Made by a program: the position numbers and the translations under genes | Shown: piece by piece, positions 40,756 through 52,437 of the stretch | Layout of the letters: each line of letters begins with the position of its first letter | How positions within the stretch are numbered: position 1 is the first letter of the stretch | Source: Prorocentrum cordatum | Taxonomy: Eukaryota; Sar; Dinophyceae; Prorocentrales; Prorocentraceae | DNA: 64,000 bases | NCBI GenBank assembly: GCA_963575745.1 | Contig: CAUYUJ010017777.1 | Span: 146,001 to 210,000 of the forward strand | Reading direction: 5' to 3' | Notes under the pieces: model-generated | The model's input: the letters and a program-made list of their open reading frames with translations, nothing else | Told to the model about the DNA's origin: nothing | Databases searched by the model: none

Positions 40756-43480
40756 TCCAGAGTCCCGCCTTTTCCACTCGGGCCTCGGGCCCGCGGGAGA
40801 CAGAGGCGGGAATCGGGAACAGAGACGCGACGTCCACTCGACCCACCCTTCTATCCCTTGCAGCCTCCAGACGAGGCAGTCTCGGCTAGGAGGGAAAGAA
40901 AAGGACCAACCACGTCGCGTGGGTTACTTGGGGGAGTCTACCCGCCCTTAGCGGGCCCGGGATCCGCGGCGACCACCCAAGGAAATAAACATTCCGATCG
41001 ACAACATAACGACGTATCTGATTCAAGTCGCGACGGAGATCTCCATGTCAGGCGTCAAGCACAGCCGGGCTCCACCTTCCACGTGGCGCAAAAACAATCT
41101 ACGACGCCAGGGGATATCATCCCGTGGGAAATTCTCGATGCTCTGAGGCCCCCTCGCGTCGCGCGCGCAGCCGAGCCGCCGTCGCGGCGACCAGCGCCAT
41201 CAGGTCTCCGCTCGCTCGGCAGCCAGCCCTCGCTCTGCCCCAGCCGCGGGCCGGCCGAAGGCGCCGCCGACGCCGGGCCCGACGGGCCCGCGGCCGCAGC
41301 CTGTGGCCGCCCCGGCCACCGGCAGCCAGTGCCCGGGCTCCGCGGCCGGGCAGCTGCACTCGCAGTTGGCCGCGGGGCAGGCTGGGAGCGGCGGGCCCGC
41401 CGCGCAGACCAGCTCGGGGCACGCGGGGGCGGCGGGGGGGCTCGGGCACTTGGCGACCCCAGCGGCGGTCTGGGAGTGGAGTCCGAGAGTCGCGAAATCA
41501 CGGGCCCCCGCGAGGACCGTCGGGGGGGTTCCCCGCGCGCCAGAACGTGAGCCGTCGCGGGATTAATGCAGACGCGAGATAGCACCATCATGCAGTGGCG
41601 CGCGCTCAACCACGCGCGCGCGCGGGCCGGCGCGCCGCGCGCGGCCCGAGGAAAGACGCATCTACAATATTACCATTCTTGGCGACTCCGTCTTTGAGCG
41701 GCCGTCGCGCGCCTCGCCCCGCGGAGGGCCGTTCCCCGCGGGCGCCCGCGCTGGCCTGCGACGCGCGACCGCGAGGTCGCGACGTGGAGCGGTTGCCGGA
41801 AACAGCAATTCTGCGATTCTGCGATCGCCGATTCTGCGACGGCCTGCCTGGCAGGCTGCGCACGCGGCCAAGTCGCGGCGAGTCGCCTCGCCCTTGAGGT
41901 TGCGCCGGTCACGTTCGAGTCGGGGCATCTCGAGGTTGGCCGAAACGCGTGCGCGTAGCCACTTGCGCGCGCGATTGGGGCCGCCCATCCTTATAGTGTT
42001 GTAGTCGCGCATGTCTTGCTTCATCCATGGGCGTCTGCGACTCTGAGCTGGGAACTACGACTCGAGCACCTTCGTGGCCGGTGGATCACGGCACTCCAGA
42101 GGGAAAGTGTCTCAATGCACGACATGCAGTTGAAGGTCGTCGTCCCGCGTGCGGGTAAAATGGGGCGTTCGAAATCGCGCGCGGCGTCGTCGACGTCCGT
42201 GGCCTTGTAGGATTGCAATGTAATCCAATAGATCGGCCTACTTTTCAGCACGCGACCGGCTTTGCGTTCCTGAGCTTTGAAGTTCTCCACGCGGCAGCGA
42301 AGCTCAGCATTGCGAACGGCCGAAAGCTCGGCGGCGAGCTTGCAATCGATGCTCTCGAAGCCGCCACTGTAGGCCCTCAAATGTAGTGCCGGGCTGTTCG
42401 GTGGCACGGAGAAGGGCGCATGCCTTGGCGGGGCGCCCGGACGCGCTGCCGAAGCTTTCCCCGCGCATCGCGTGACTGTTGAAGAATGCGAGCAGCATCT
42501 GGCTCCTGGATCGGGGTGAAACCACCAAGAGAGCACTGTGACATATTATGCGATGGAGTCGGCGGTGTCGGCGATGGCGCGCGCGGGATAAACGCGATGC
42601 GTCTGAGCTGAGGCTGCAGCGGAGGCAGCCCCTGGTGACGTGCGTCGCAATTGTCCAACGCGGATGTTTCAATCGGCGAGGGTTGGGGCACTGTCGGCGA
42701 CAGGTTCTGGGGCTCGCGGTGGGGCGTGGATCTGGGCGTCGCCCGCGTGGGCCTTCATGGTGGCTTCGGTTGTTGCGATGTCGTTCTGCAGATTTTCAGC
42801 GCTCTGTCGTGGGCCGCGCAATTACCTCGTCATTGGTGTCGTGGGTTCGCTGGGGGCGCCGGCCCAACCGATGCTCCAAATCCTGGGTTCGTCGGTGGTG
42901 CGATTCGCGCACTTGTTCCAAACGGGCGAGGGCCTCTCTCGGCCCGAGCCATTCCAGCGCCTCGAGTCGCAACTGCGCGTTGCGCGGGCCCAGACTGCGC
43001 AGGTAGGCACCCCGACTTCGGTTTGCGATTTCGCCCCCCTGGCTGCCGAGATGGCCGAGGTAAGGAAAGCGGCGGACCACGCGGCAGGTTCGACATTTTG
43101 GTCGTTGACTTCCGCGCGCAGGTTATCTGCCGAGCCCTGGCGAACCAAGGGCGGCGCCAGGTGACGACGCGGTCGACTGCGCGGCATGTCCGAACCCTGG
43201 CGCGTAAGAGGGCGCCGGCGCGGGAGGCGGGAGGGGGCCCATGACTGCTTCAAGTTCCGCCTCAAGTCGAGCGTCGGCGCTGCCTTCTACTGGGAATGTG
43301 GACTGCGGTATCGCGTTCTGCCCCAGTGCCCTCTCCGAGGCGTCGTGACGCCCACGCGCCATCGAAAAGCCAGCGCGCGTAGAGGCACTGGCCCCCGCGG
43401 GGCCCAGCGCCACGCGGCAGGCTCAAAGACGGCGCGGGGCGTCACACCGGAGAGCGAAATATAATTCCCCAATCGGAACT
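40756..43480 (-). other. GC-rich DNA with faint minus-strand coding texture, no supported gene
   Basis: The most protein-like pieces on the minus strand are MLLAFFNSHAMRGESFG (about 42500), SIDCKLAAELSAVRNAELRC (42345) and YWITLQSYKATDVDD (42235). They lie in different frames and match no family I can name with confidence. A CTGCGATT mini-repeat lies at 41805-41840. The rest has Arg/Ala-rich ORFs on both strands, as expected from composition. Confidence 0.35.
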
Positions 43481-43519
43481 TGCCTCTGTAGGGGGTCCTG
43501 GCGGATTTAAGGGCAGGCG

Positions 43520-43990
43520 AAGTGCGCTGCCGATTCGGTGGCCGGGCCCGGGTGCCCGGGCGCCCGGGCGCCCGGGTGCCCAGGCCCCGGGTGCCCGGGT
43601 TCGCCGCCGACTCGGTGGCCGGGCCCGTGCGCCCGGGTGCCCGGGCGCCCGGGTGCCGGGGTTCGCCGCCGATTCGGCGGCGGGGCCCGGGTGCCCGGAT
43701 GCCCGGGTGCCCGGGTGCCCGGGCGACGGGCGCCCGGCGCCCGGGCGGGCGCCGGGCGCCCGGCCCCCGGGTGGATGATGCGCGAGGCATGGAAATATAC
43801 ACGACCAGACACTTGAAAACCGTTGACAATTCCACACCAGAACGGCCCAATAAGAATTGCCACGAGGCTTTGTATTCCAGGGCGGGCGCCGGGTGCCCGG
43901 CGCCCGGGCGCCCGGTGCCCTGTGGCCCCATAGCCTTATAGCTCTATATCGCTATCGCCCTATAGCCCTTTAGCCCTACTGGGATCGCGC
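43520..43990 (+). repeat. CCCGGG-type palindromic mini-repeats and an ATAGCCC patch
   Basis: GCCCGGGTGCCCGGGCG words recur from 43545 to 43770 and again at 43882-43920, interrupted by CCGCCGATTCGGCGG at 43665-43690. From 43930 ATAGCCC and CTATAG words follow. A similar ATAGCCC patch occurs at 56620-56670. Confidence 0.85.
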
Positions 43991-44164
43991 GTCGGGGTTG
44001 TGAAAATTGAGGTGGCAATGTTCATTGCACGCTAAAGGTCGCCACTTATATGTCTAGTTACAAGTGGTTAAGACATACTTATTGCCATTGCGAGTTTTAC
44101 ATTTATAGTTGATATGTAACTTTAGACCTATACGACCACCCTTCGGGTGATAAGGAGATTCGGG
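43991..44164. other. AT-richer spacer, nothing recognised
   Basis: Short unique stretch between repeats. Confidence 0.5.
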
Positions 44165-44458
44165 GGGGGGGGGACCAACGTCTCACTCAATCGGTCTCAC
44201 TATCGATCTCAGTATCGATCTCACTATCGGTCTCGCTCGATCGATCTCACTTGTTCGATCTCACTCGATCTGTCTCATTCTACCGATCCCACAATTGATC
44301 TCACAATCGATCACACAATCGATCTCACATTCGGTCTCAATATCGATCTCACTATAGATTTCACAGTCGCTTTCACAGTCAACATCATCATCATCAACAT
44401 CATCAACATCGTCAACATCAACATCATGACCAACATCGTCATCATCATGAGGACACAG

Positions 44459-44492
<34 letters not shown>

Positions 44493-45180
44493 AAACATCA
44501 TCATCAACGTCACCACCATCATCGGGACAGCATCGTCATCACCATCACCATCATCATCTCATCATCAAAGTCATAATCATCATCATCGGGCCACAGTCAT
44601 CCTCATCATCATCAGCAGCACCATCAGAATCATCATCATAATCTGGACACCATCATGATCACCATCGTTATCATCATCAACATTATCATCAACGGCGTCA
44701 TCACCCTCGAAACACCATCATCATCATGATCATCGCATCATCATCAACAACATCATCATCGGGGCACCATCATCATCACGGGCAACATCATCATCAACAT
44801 CGCCATTATCGTTGTTATCATCATCGCGACACCATCAGCATCACCACCATCATCATCATCAGCATCGTCATCGGGACACCATAACCATCATCAGCATCAT
44901 CATCAACATCATTATCGCCGGGACACCAGTTCCATCAACATCATCATCACCAACATCATCGGGATCATCATCACCATCATCGGGACACCATCGTCGTCAT
45001 CATCATCAACATGATCAGCATGAGCATCAGCATCCCCATCATCGGGGCACTATCATCATCATCGACACCACCATCAACATCATCATCTTCATCGGGACAC
45101 CATCATCATCATCATCTCATCGCCGTCACCATCATCATCATTATCACCATCATCATCATCATCATCGTCTCATCATCATC
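44165..45180 (+). repeat. CGATCTCACTAT mini-satellite then ATC microsatellite
   Basis: Units of 10-13 bp built on ATCGATCTCACT run from 44185 to 44375. CATCAT arrays with interspersed CGGGACAC words follow to 45180. Confidence 0.9.
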
Positions 45181-45430
45181 ATCCTCACGGGACACCGCGG
45201 GGCACCGGCGGGGCACCGCGGGACACTGCGGGGCACCGCGGGGCACCGCGGGGCACCGCGGGGCACCGGCGGGGCACCGCGGGGCCCTGGCCGCGCGGAA
45301 GGGAATCATTTGGTCCGGCCGCGCCTCAGCCACACGGGACACCAGCGGGGCACCGGCGGGGCGCCGCGGGGCCCCGGTCGCCCGGAAGGGAATCATTGTG
45401 TCCGGCCGCGCCTCAGCCACAGGAGACTTT
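45181..45430 (+). repeat. GGGGCACCGC tandem repeat and a ~90-bp duplication
   Basis: GGGGCACCGC and GGGGCACCGGC units alternate from 45195 to 45285. AAGGGAATCATTTGGTCCGG with its GCCGCGCCTCAGCCAC tail (45298-45335) is repeated at 45386-45422. Confidence 0.85.
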
Positions 45431-46430
45431 GCCTCGCCCGCCCGCGGAGCTTCGCCTCGCCCGCACCGCACGCGCGAACACGAAACCGAAATCGATTTCC
45501 CGATCGGGGGGCTCTCCGTTCCACTTCGATCTCACCCCCCAACCTCCGATGTAATTGCATAACTCCTATAACTCCCTCCTCCCTCCTCCTCCGCCTCCTC
45601 GCCCTCTGCCTCCTCCTCCTCCTCCTCCACATCCTCGTCCTCCTCCTCTCCTTGCTTCCTCTACAATTACTCAATATGAAAGTACTCTCCCTCTTCCCCT
45701 GATGGCGTCCGGGCGATGGCCGCGCACCATCCGCGTATTTTTTTTTTACACGGAATGCCCGGGAAATCCCGGGAAGCGACTCTCGCTGAGGCGCCGGCGT
45801 CATTTTTTTCCAAAGTGCTGCTCTCGCTGAGGCGCCGGCCTCATTTCTGCTCCCGAATCGTTCCGAATCGCGCTCCCGCTGCAGCGTGGGCCTCATTTTC
45901 GGATCGGTGTTTGGCCTCCGTCGTTCAGGATGGCGTTCTCGCCCCTGCGCGGGCCTTTTTCTCGCGCGCCCATCCGCCCGCCACCGCCGCGCCGCACCGC
46001 CACCACCACCACCACCAACCACCACCAGCACCGGCACCAGTACCAACGCCACCACCACCCACCAGCACCACCACCACCAGCACCACCACCACCACCATCA
46101 CCACCACCACCACCGCCACCACCACCACCACCACCACGACAACCACGCACACACGCACGCGCGCACGCACGTGCACCACCACCCACTACGCACGCGCGCG
46201 CGGAGCCACAGGTCCGCTACGACACGCGTCCGCGGATAGAGAAAATCAGCGCCATGGTAAGGGATGGGAGGGGGGGGTGGAGCGTCAGATATGACGCGAG
46301 CGCACCTAGCATGCCTCCTCCCCTCCTCCTCCTCATCCTCCCCCTCCTCCTCCTCCTCCTCCTCCTGATCCTATTCCTCCTCCTCCTCCTCCCCCTCCCT
46401 CCTCCCCCCCCTCCCCCCCCCCCCCCCCCC
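45431..46430. other. CT, ACC and CTC microsatellites with repeat units, no gene
   Basis: TCC units (45570-45640), two short direct units TCATTTTTTTCC..CTCTCGCTGAGGCGCCGG (45755-45850), ACC arrays (45995-46140), and CTC/poly-C (46313-46433). No coding sequence is recognised. Confidence 0.6.
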
Positions 46431-48700
46431 CCGCCCCCCTCCTGTCGCTCCTCCAGGGGCCGAGGGAAACGCGGAGAAGCGAAGCATATTGCGCGGTATC
46501 TGACAAGCGAGCGCATCGCTGCAAGGGCGAACCGCTGGCGGAAGAAAAGCGAGTGCGTCGCTGCAACAAGAGCGAGATTTTTCCAATGCAGGACAAGAAG
46601 GTCTCCGCTTGCAAGCGCGTGCCAGGCTCGGCATAAGTGCACTCTATCGCCAACGCTCCACCGCAGAAGGGCCAGATCCACGTCCTCGCGCCAGACAGTC
46701 GCCCAAGGCGTTTTCCGCTCGACGACGGTGCACGTCTTCCCCAGCACGAACAGGGCGCCATCGCTGCGCCCCAGCGCGCTGATGCGCAGGCACGCGCCTC
46801 CAGCCTGGACCAGGTCGCCTGCGCACACCAATAACTCATTCAGGCGCGCCTTTGATGCCGGGACCACCTGTGAGCCAAGAAGCGCACCGAGCAATGGGGA
46901 CAACTCGGCGTCTGCACCTCTGAGGCCCGAGCGTTCGTCAAAATCGCTCAGGCCTTGAATGCGCGCGAGGATGACCCGAGATATCGCTGCCTTCTCGAAG
47001 CCTTACAGATTGTCTAGTGAAGTTGACGCCAGCTTCGGCAACAGATGGGCACTCTCCACTACGAAGCAATCGAGCACGCCAGAGATGTCTTCGATTTGGT
47101 CAGGAGCACGGAGTGCTAAATGAAACTTTGGTTTCCACCCTTCCTTTCCGTAGGCCTTCTGGTGCGCCTTGAAATGGCCGTCGATAGCGCCCCTCAAAGC
47201 GCGGATGCAGATAGTGCCAGCCTTGGCCGCAAGAGCGAGATCTAGCACTGCGAAACACTTGCACAACGAGCCTATGTCATCACCCATGCTCGGCACTTTC
47301 GTCTGAACCACAACGAGCGCAAAGTGCCGAATCAAAGGATGCGCGCGTAATAGCTCGGACGCGCTGCTTCTCCAATGGGCATTGGAAGCCTTTTCCTTGC
47401 ACTTGCAAAAGACCGCGTGCGCATCCACGCGTTTGTCTTTGTGCTGCAGCGGAAACGACCAGCCAGCTTTTAAATATGACTCCAACATAGGGTATATGTC
47501 GCTCAGCTGGTCGGTGGACTTGCACGCTGACATGAACTCGAACACTTCTTGAGAGGCGATGCCATTGCAAAGGTGCGTGCGCATCCAATCGAAACGGCAC
47601 GACGACACAGGGCCGACGCAGCGTCTGAGGTCCAGGTCGGCCAGTACCCCCTCCTGCACAAAGTTCACCCCGAGAGACTTCTCCTTCCGATCTCTCGCTG
47701 CCTTGTGCGCAACTCCCTGCACGCCTGCCAGCGTGTCGTGCACGCGCCAGACGTTGTCATCAGCGTTCGGGATGAATTTTGTGGCATCTATGCAGTCAAT
47801 GCGCACCAACTGCCCACCAGCGCAGTCGCAACATTTACCCAACACGTTGACGCACTTCAGGCAAGGGCGAATCCCACCTGCCCCTTTGACCCCGAGGCCT
47901 CGCGACAGGGCTGCCTCGTCTCCTAGATGGCGAATCTAGAAAAGAACAGCGTCGGGTTCCCTGAGAGCCTGAGCGCGACACCCTGCACGAGATTGCCTGG
48001 CTCGATGAGCAGATGGCGAAGCAGCATTCGAAGGGCGCAGGACGGGCCCCCAGCGATGCGCCCCAAGTTCAAACTCCGGAGAATGGCAACCGGAAGCCAG
48101 CGGCAGTCGCGTCGAAGGGCGGCGCCCCCCAGTTCCAAAAGGGAGAAGTAGAACGCCGCGAACTTCCGCCTGTTGCACGGGCGTAGGACGGCCCCTGGCG
48201 TCACTTCGTCGCGTGCCAGAACCAGTCTCCACGGCCGAACTGGCGCGCTGATGGTCTGGGCGAACATTCGCTGCAGCGCTGGCGATGCCTCCACGCACCG
48301 CTGCACCAGGCGGTCTGGCCTGCCGAGGACACCAAATCTGAGCGCACGGGCTTGCTCCCCCGCTCATTTCGCACGCCCCCCCCCCTTCCCGCTCCTCCCC
48401 CAGAAAACTAGAACCCCTCCGACCGACCCAATCGCCCCGCGGTTCTTACTTGGGTCGCCCAGGCGAACCTCGCGATCGGCCACTTGAACGCGCCTCCCAT
48501 CGCCAGCGGCAGGCGCGCCTCGAGCTCCATCAGCGCGTCGTGCTCCATTCGCGAAGCACTTCTACACTCGTGGGCGGTCGCACCGCCGTCGAGTGGCTCT
48601 TTCGACAAACGGCGAAGAAGTTCCGAAAGGCCATTGCAGGTGGCTCCAGGGATTATGGCCAGCTTGGCCAGGCGGCTCCTCTTGGACACCATCGAGCCAG
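46430..48700 (-). pseudogene. Broken ORF of a multicopy, transposon-like dinoflagellate family
   Basis: Reading from 48692: LSELLRRLSKEPLDGG and LPLAMGGAFKWPIARF; a probable intron (GTAAGAAC near 48450, AG near 48358); then LVLARDEVTPGAVL and FAAFYFSLLELGGAAL; after a frameshift near 47925, HLGDEAALSRGLGVKGAGG and RPCLKCVNVLGKC; then KPKFHLALR, DCFVVESAHLLPKL, an in-frame TAA at 47003-47005, and the same frame continuing DFDERSGLRG, LNELLVCAGDLVQAGGACL to about 46430. The pattern DEVTPGN, KGAxGxKPCLxCxNV, KFH, FVxExxH is one I associate with a highly repeated uncharacterised family in dinoflagellate gene models. No DDE or RT signature is visible. One frameshift and one stop make this copy defective. 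Confidence 0.6.
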
Positions 48701-48805
48701 CGAGCGCGCCCTTGAGCCGAAAGGCGAACTACAGTGACGGTAGATGGCTGAGAGGTTCGGCGGCGGGATGGAGCGATTGAGTCGCTACGGGCAGGATTGG
48801 TGAGT

Positions 48806-48925
48806 GAAGGTAGCGAGTGCATCGCTTAAGGTAGCAATTAAGGTAGCGAGCGCATCGCTTAAGGTAGCGAGCGCATCGCTCAAGGTAGCGAGCGCATCGC
48901 TTAGGGTAGCGATTGAATCGCTCCT
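48806..48925 (+). repeat. 21-bp tandem repeat of the second palindrome
   Basis: AAGGTAGCGAGCGCATCGCTT is repeated about five times with small changes, so the palindrome can amplify in tandem just as the first family does at 10648. Confidence 0.92.
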
Positions 48926-49256
48926 GTCGCGAAGCGCGCGCGAAAGCGATTGGATCGTTTTTCGCCCCCATCCTATCGCCCCTCATCCCCCTACTCCTCC
49001 ACTTCTCCCCCCCTCCTCCCTCCTCCCCCCCCCCTCGCCCTCCCCCCCCCTTGCCCCCCCTTTCCGCATCCTGGCCCTGCTCCCATTGCTGCTGCTGCTC
49101 CTCCTCCTCCTCGTTGTCACCCTGCCCATCCTCATCATCTTTCTGCCCCTCCTCCCGCATCCTCGTCCGTTGTTTTTCTTGCGCGCATTCGCAGCCGAAT
49201 GCCAGCTGCCTCGGCGCTGCAATGCGCCCCCACGCGCCCCGTAGAAGGGGCTGCTG
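48926..49256. other. CT-rich spacer
   Basis: CCTCC and CCCCCC-rich stretch between two broken ORFs. Nothing recognised. Confidence 0.6.
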
Positions 49257-50856
49257 TTCAGTCCTCGAACGTCTTGAGCACGGTCTCGATGTCGTTGACC
49301 TTCTTGAGAGCTGCCGCCGCCTTCTCTGACACCTCCTGCGTGGTCAAAGCGAGGACCGCGGCCGTGGAAATGGCGGCATTTGAAACGGTCTCAAACGCCT
49401 GCAGGCCAGCATGTGCATCCTCAGAGCTTTGGTGTGGTCTTCGTGCAACTTCGGCGACTGCTTGCTGTCCTGCGCTGCCTTCAGTCGGTGGATGATGGGG
49501 CTCACCTTGGCCAGCGCCTTCACAGCGTCGTTGGGCATCTTCTTGTCAGCTGTGGTTGGCATGGGCTGTGCAGCGCCTTTTGTTTTGCCCTTGCCTTTGC
49601 CCTTGCCCTTTCTGGCTACTGCCGTCGTGGAGGTCGGTCTTCCTGGTGGAGCTCTCTCGGATCTCCTGTTCGATGCTCTTGTTGTCCTTGTACCGTACGT
49701 CAACTCGGTAGACTTCACCGAAGATGTGGTCTTCCCCCACGTCTTTGCAATGCTCGCGGATCGCCTTGGTGTCGAACCCCCTCCGCTTGTAGACACTCAA
49801 GGGAAAGTATTCGCCCCTGGTGCCCGCCCCTCGGCTCTCCAGGTAGCGCTTCTTGAACGACTCCACGGCCACCTTCTCGATCTGCACCTGTCCAGTTGCC
49901 TCGCCGAGATCCTGCCAAAACTTCGCCTTCTTGTCCTCTGTGAAGCCCTTGAACTGCTTGGGGTGCCACCCCCCGAATGCGCGATACAGCTGCGTGTATC
50001 TGGTGTTGCAGACGCCGCACTGCCACACGTTGCTCTTCTTGCCAACGAGTTTCATCCTCAGGGGGTCGACGCGGCGCTTGCACTTGCAGCAGATGGGGGT
50101 GGCGTCGATCCGCGGCACGACGTCCAGGACTGCTATGGCTGAGTATTCGGCAGCCTGCTTCTTCTGATTCTCGTCGGCGCGCTGCTTCTTCTTCTTCTTA
50201 TTAGCTGTTCCTTTCTTCGGCCTCCTCTTCTTCTTCATCTTCGTCTCCTTCGCCTCTCCGAGGCCCCCCTCGGGCCCCGCGGCTCCGTCGGCCTCCTCGG
50301 CGCGTGGCTCCGCCAACTCGGCCGAGTCGGCGCCCTGGGCCTCAGGCTCTTCTGCGCGCTCCAGGGGCTCGCCATCCTCCGAGGAGACCAGGTCCGACCT
50401 CCGTTGCAGGCGCTTCCTCTGCCTCTTTGGCAGACGCCTGCGCTTGCCCTCGCGCTCACCCTCTGCAGACTTCATGGCGCGGCCCACGCGCGGCGACGCG
50501 CACGTCGGCGCCGCCGCCTCGGCCACCGCGCCGCCCGGGTCGTCGCCATGGCCCCCTGCCGCCTCGGCGCCCCCCATCGCGCCGCCGGCGGGCGAGCCCG
50601 ACGCCACGGACGCGCCCTCGCGGCGCCCCGTCGGAGTCTGAGGCGCACCGACGCCTGGGCTGGAGAATCCACCGTCGTCCGAAGCGGGCCAGAAGTTCCA
50701 GAGCGCATTCGACTGCCTCTCCTCGGTGCGCTTGCCTTTGCGCCCAGCCGCTGCAGGCGCGGACACGGGCTCCGCGCGCATCCCGCCGAAGTGGAAGTCG
50801 CAGAGGCTCATCTGCTTCTGCGCCCCGCGCGCCACGACTGTCATAGGTTCGCTCAT
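49257..50856 (-). pseudogene. Zinc-ribbon protein of a multicopy dinoflagellate family (two frameshifts)
   Basis: The first 436 codons from 50856 are open. An Ala/Glu/Lys-rich N-terminus with a long basic tract (KKKRRPKKGTANKKKKK) is followed at residues ~258-300 by two Cys pairs, CCKCKRRVDP and WQCGVCNTRY, forming a probable zinc ribbon. After them come YRAFGGWHPKQFKGF, KFWQDLGEATG, EYFPLSVYKRRGFDTKAI and EDHIFGEVYRVDV. After a Lys/Gly/Gln tract the expected C-terminus continues in other frames: KGAAQPMPTTADKKM..VSPIIHRLKAAQD, then AHAGLQAFETVSNAAIS..EKAAAALKKVNDIETVL ending at TGA near 49258. Two single-base shifts therefore break it. The order zinc ribbon, W-P-P-x-F, F-W-Q-D, Y-x-P-L-S-V-Y is one I have seen in many dinoflagellate models. 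The function is unknown. Confidence 0.6.
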
Positions 50857-51219
50857 TGCTCGCGACGCCCCGCAGAGGAACGACCCCGCGCTCGAAACTC
50901 AAAAGGCTGCAGCGCTGGTCGCGGGGGCTGTTGGCGATGCGAAGAGCGATTGGATCGCTGGCCGACTGCCATCCGAAGCGAATGCGTCGCTTGGGGCCCT
51001 GCAGCGAGTGCATCGCTTGCGTGCAGCGAGTGCATCCCTTGGGTGATTGCAGCGAGCGCATCGCTTGCGTGCAGCGAATGCATCGGTCGCGTGTCGCTGC
51101 CCTTCGATCCCATCCCCCTCCTATTCACAATCATCGTCCTTGTCGTTGTCGTCCCCATCATTCTCCTCCACGTGCTCATCCTACTCCGCATCCGCCTCGA
51201 TCGTCCCCCCCCCCCCCGA
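50857..51219. other. Spacer with several AGCGA..TCGCT palindromes
   Basis: Between the zinc-ribbon ORF and the GGTCC satellite. Palindromes lie at 50945, 50977, 51003 and 51051. No conserved coding sequence. Confidence 0.6.
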
Positions 51220-51415
51220 GCGGTGGTCCAACGGTGGCCCAACGGTGGTCCAACATGTTGGACCACCCGTGGTCCAACAGTGGTCCAACAGTGGGTGGTC
51301 CAACGGGGGTCCAACGGTGGGTGGTCCAAGGGGGGTCCAACATGTAGGACCACATGCGGTCCAACAGTGGCCCAACATTGGTGGTCCAACGGGGGGTCCA
51401 ACGACGGCGTGACAC
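51220..51415 (+). repeat. GTGGTCCAACG mini-satellite with a 24-bp perfect palindrome
   Basis: GGTCCAACGG and GGTCCAACAGTG units are repeated about 15 times. At 51244-51267 two units meet head to head and form a perfect 24-bp palindrome with half-site GGTGGTCCAACA. A near copy lies at 51335-51352. Confidence 0.9.
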
Positions 51416-51562
51416 GTCAGACCACCTCCTCTTCACCTTTATCTTCCTCATCCCCCCCCGCCCGTCGCACGGAGGGCGGACCTCCGCAACTCGCCGGGCG
51501 CGTTGCGGAGGGGGGCGGGCCCCCGTGAGCCCGGGCGACTGGGGGCGCTAACATGGGCCAAC

Positions 51563-51600
<38 letters not shown>

Positions 51601-51866
51601 ATCCTTAGGGGGGGCGGTGGATGATATGCGCGAAGTGCCTTCCCCCCGCGCAGGTTTTGAACCCGCGCGCGCCGATGGCAATGCAAGCAGACCCCCCCCT
51701 GCGGAATTGGCGTCGCTTAAGAAGCGCAGCAAAAAAAAATGAAACCAAAGGGGAACGGATTTCGACACATGATGTCGAAATCCGCCCCCCCTTGTTCCCC
51801 CCCTTTCCAGGGCCGCCGCCGCGCAAGCCGATGAGCGCGATGCCATCGCGATCGGGCCGCGGCAGG
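51416..51866. other. Poly-C tract (~33 nt) and a 12-bp-stem hairpin
   Basis: A run of about 33 C lies at 51565-51596. At 51756-51784 the arms CGGATTTCGACA and TGTCGAAATCCG are perfectly complementary around the loop CATGA. A GGTTCAAAACC box on the minus strand (about 51655) is B-box-like but sits in no tRNA fold that I could draw. Confidence 0.75.
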
Positions 51867-52437
51867 TCAGCGCGAGCCCGCGCAGATGGACTCGATGATC
51901 TTCTTCGCGCCGTGGAGAGACGACGCTGAGTCATCGAACGCCTTGGCGGCAGAACGGCTGATGTTGGCCGCGTGCTCTGCGGCCGTGATCGCGCGCTCGA
52001 GGCTGTCCAGCGCGCTCTGCATCTCCCCTGGGCGCACGGTGATCTCCTTCGTGACGGTCGCCTTGGAATGGTACTGGGCCATGTCGTCGGAGCTCCCTTT
52101 GCCCTTCTTGCGACTGCCGTCGCCGCCGACTGCCGTCCACGCACGCTCGCGCTTTCTGGAGCTTGATCGCCTTGCCCTTGCCGTCGCCACCAGGCATCTC
52201 TGGCTTGGCGACGTCAGCCTCCACCTCCTCGAACAGGATGAATTCGTCTTGGTCTGCAACTTCAAGCGACTTCTCCCATTCCATGTAGTGGCGCTCAGAC
52301 GCGCAGAGGTGGCGCGCCACTTTCTTGGCTATCTTGTCGCGGCCCTCGCCCTGGATGACGCAGCTCCCCTTCTTCCTACACTGGTCGCCCAACGGGCAGA
52401 GGCCCCCCCACATCCACACTTTGGCTCCCTCGGCCAT
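51867..52437 (-). pseudogene. Small multicopy-family protein with Cys-rich start and coiled C-terminus (one frameshift)
   Basis: From ATG 52437: MAEGAKVWMWGGLCPLGDQC, then R-K-K-G-S-C-V-I-Q-G, A-R-H-L-C-A-S-E-R-H-Y-M, and EEVEADVAKPEMPGGDGKG. A one-base shift near 52150 is needed to reach QYHSKATVTKEITVRPGEMQ and ALDSLERAITAAEHAANISR, ending at TGA 51867. The Cys/His spacing of the start suggests zinc binding, and the end looks like a helical coil. I recall similar coil ends (ALDTLxRAExAAxxA) in repeated dinoflagellate models, but no function is known. Confidence 0.5.

Noticed and set aside
43930-43990. Telomere-like repeats (CCCTATAG, CCCTTTAG)
   Set aside because: Units are irregular and mixed with ATAGCTC; not a run of CCCTAAA, and the region is internal.
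51600-51700. Possible tRNA gene from a GGTTCAAAACC box on the minus strand
   Set aside because: No acceptor stem, D-arm or anticodon arm could be drawn around it.
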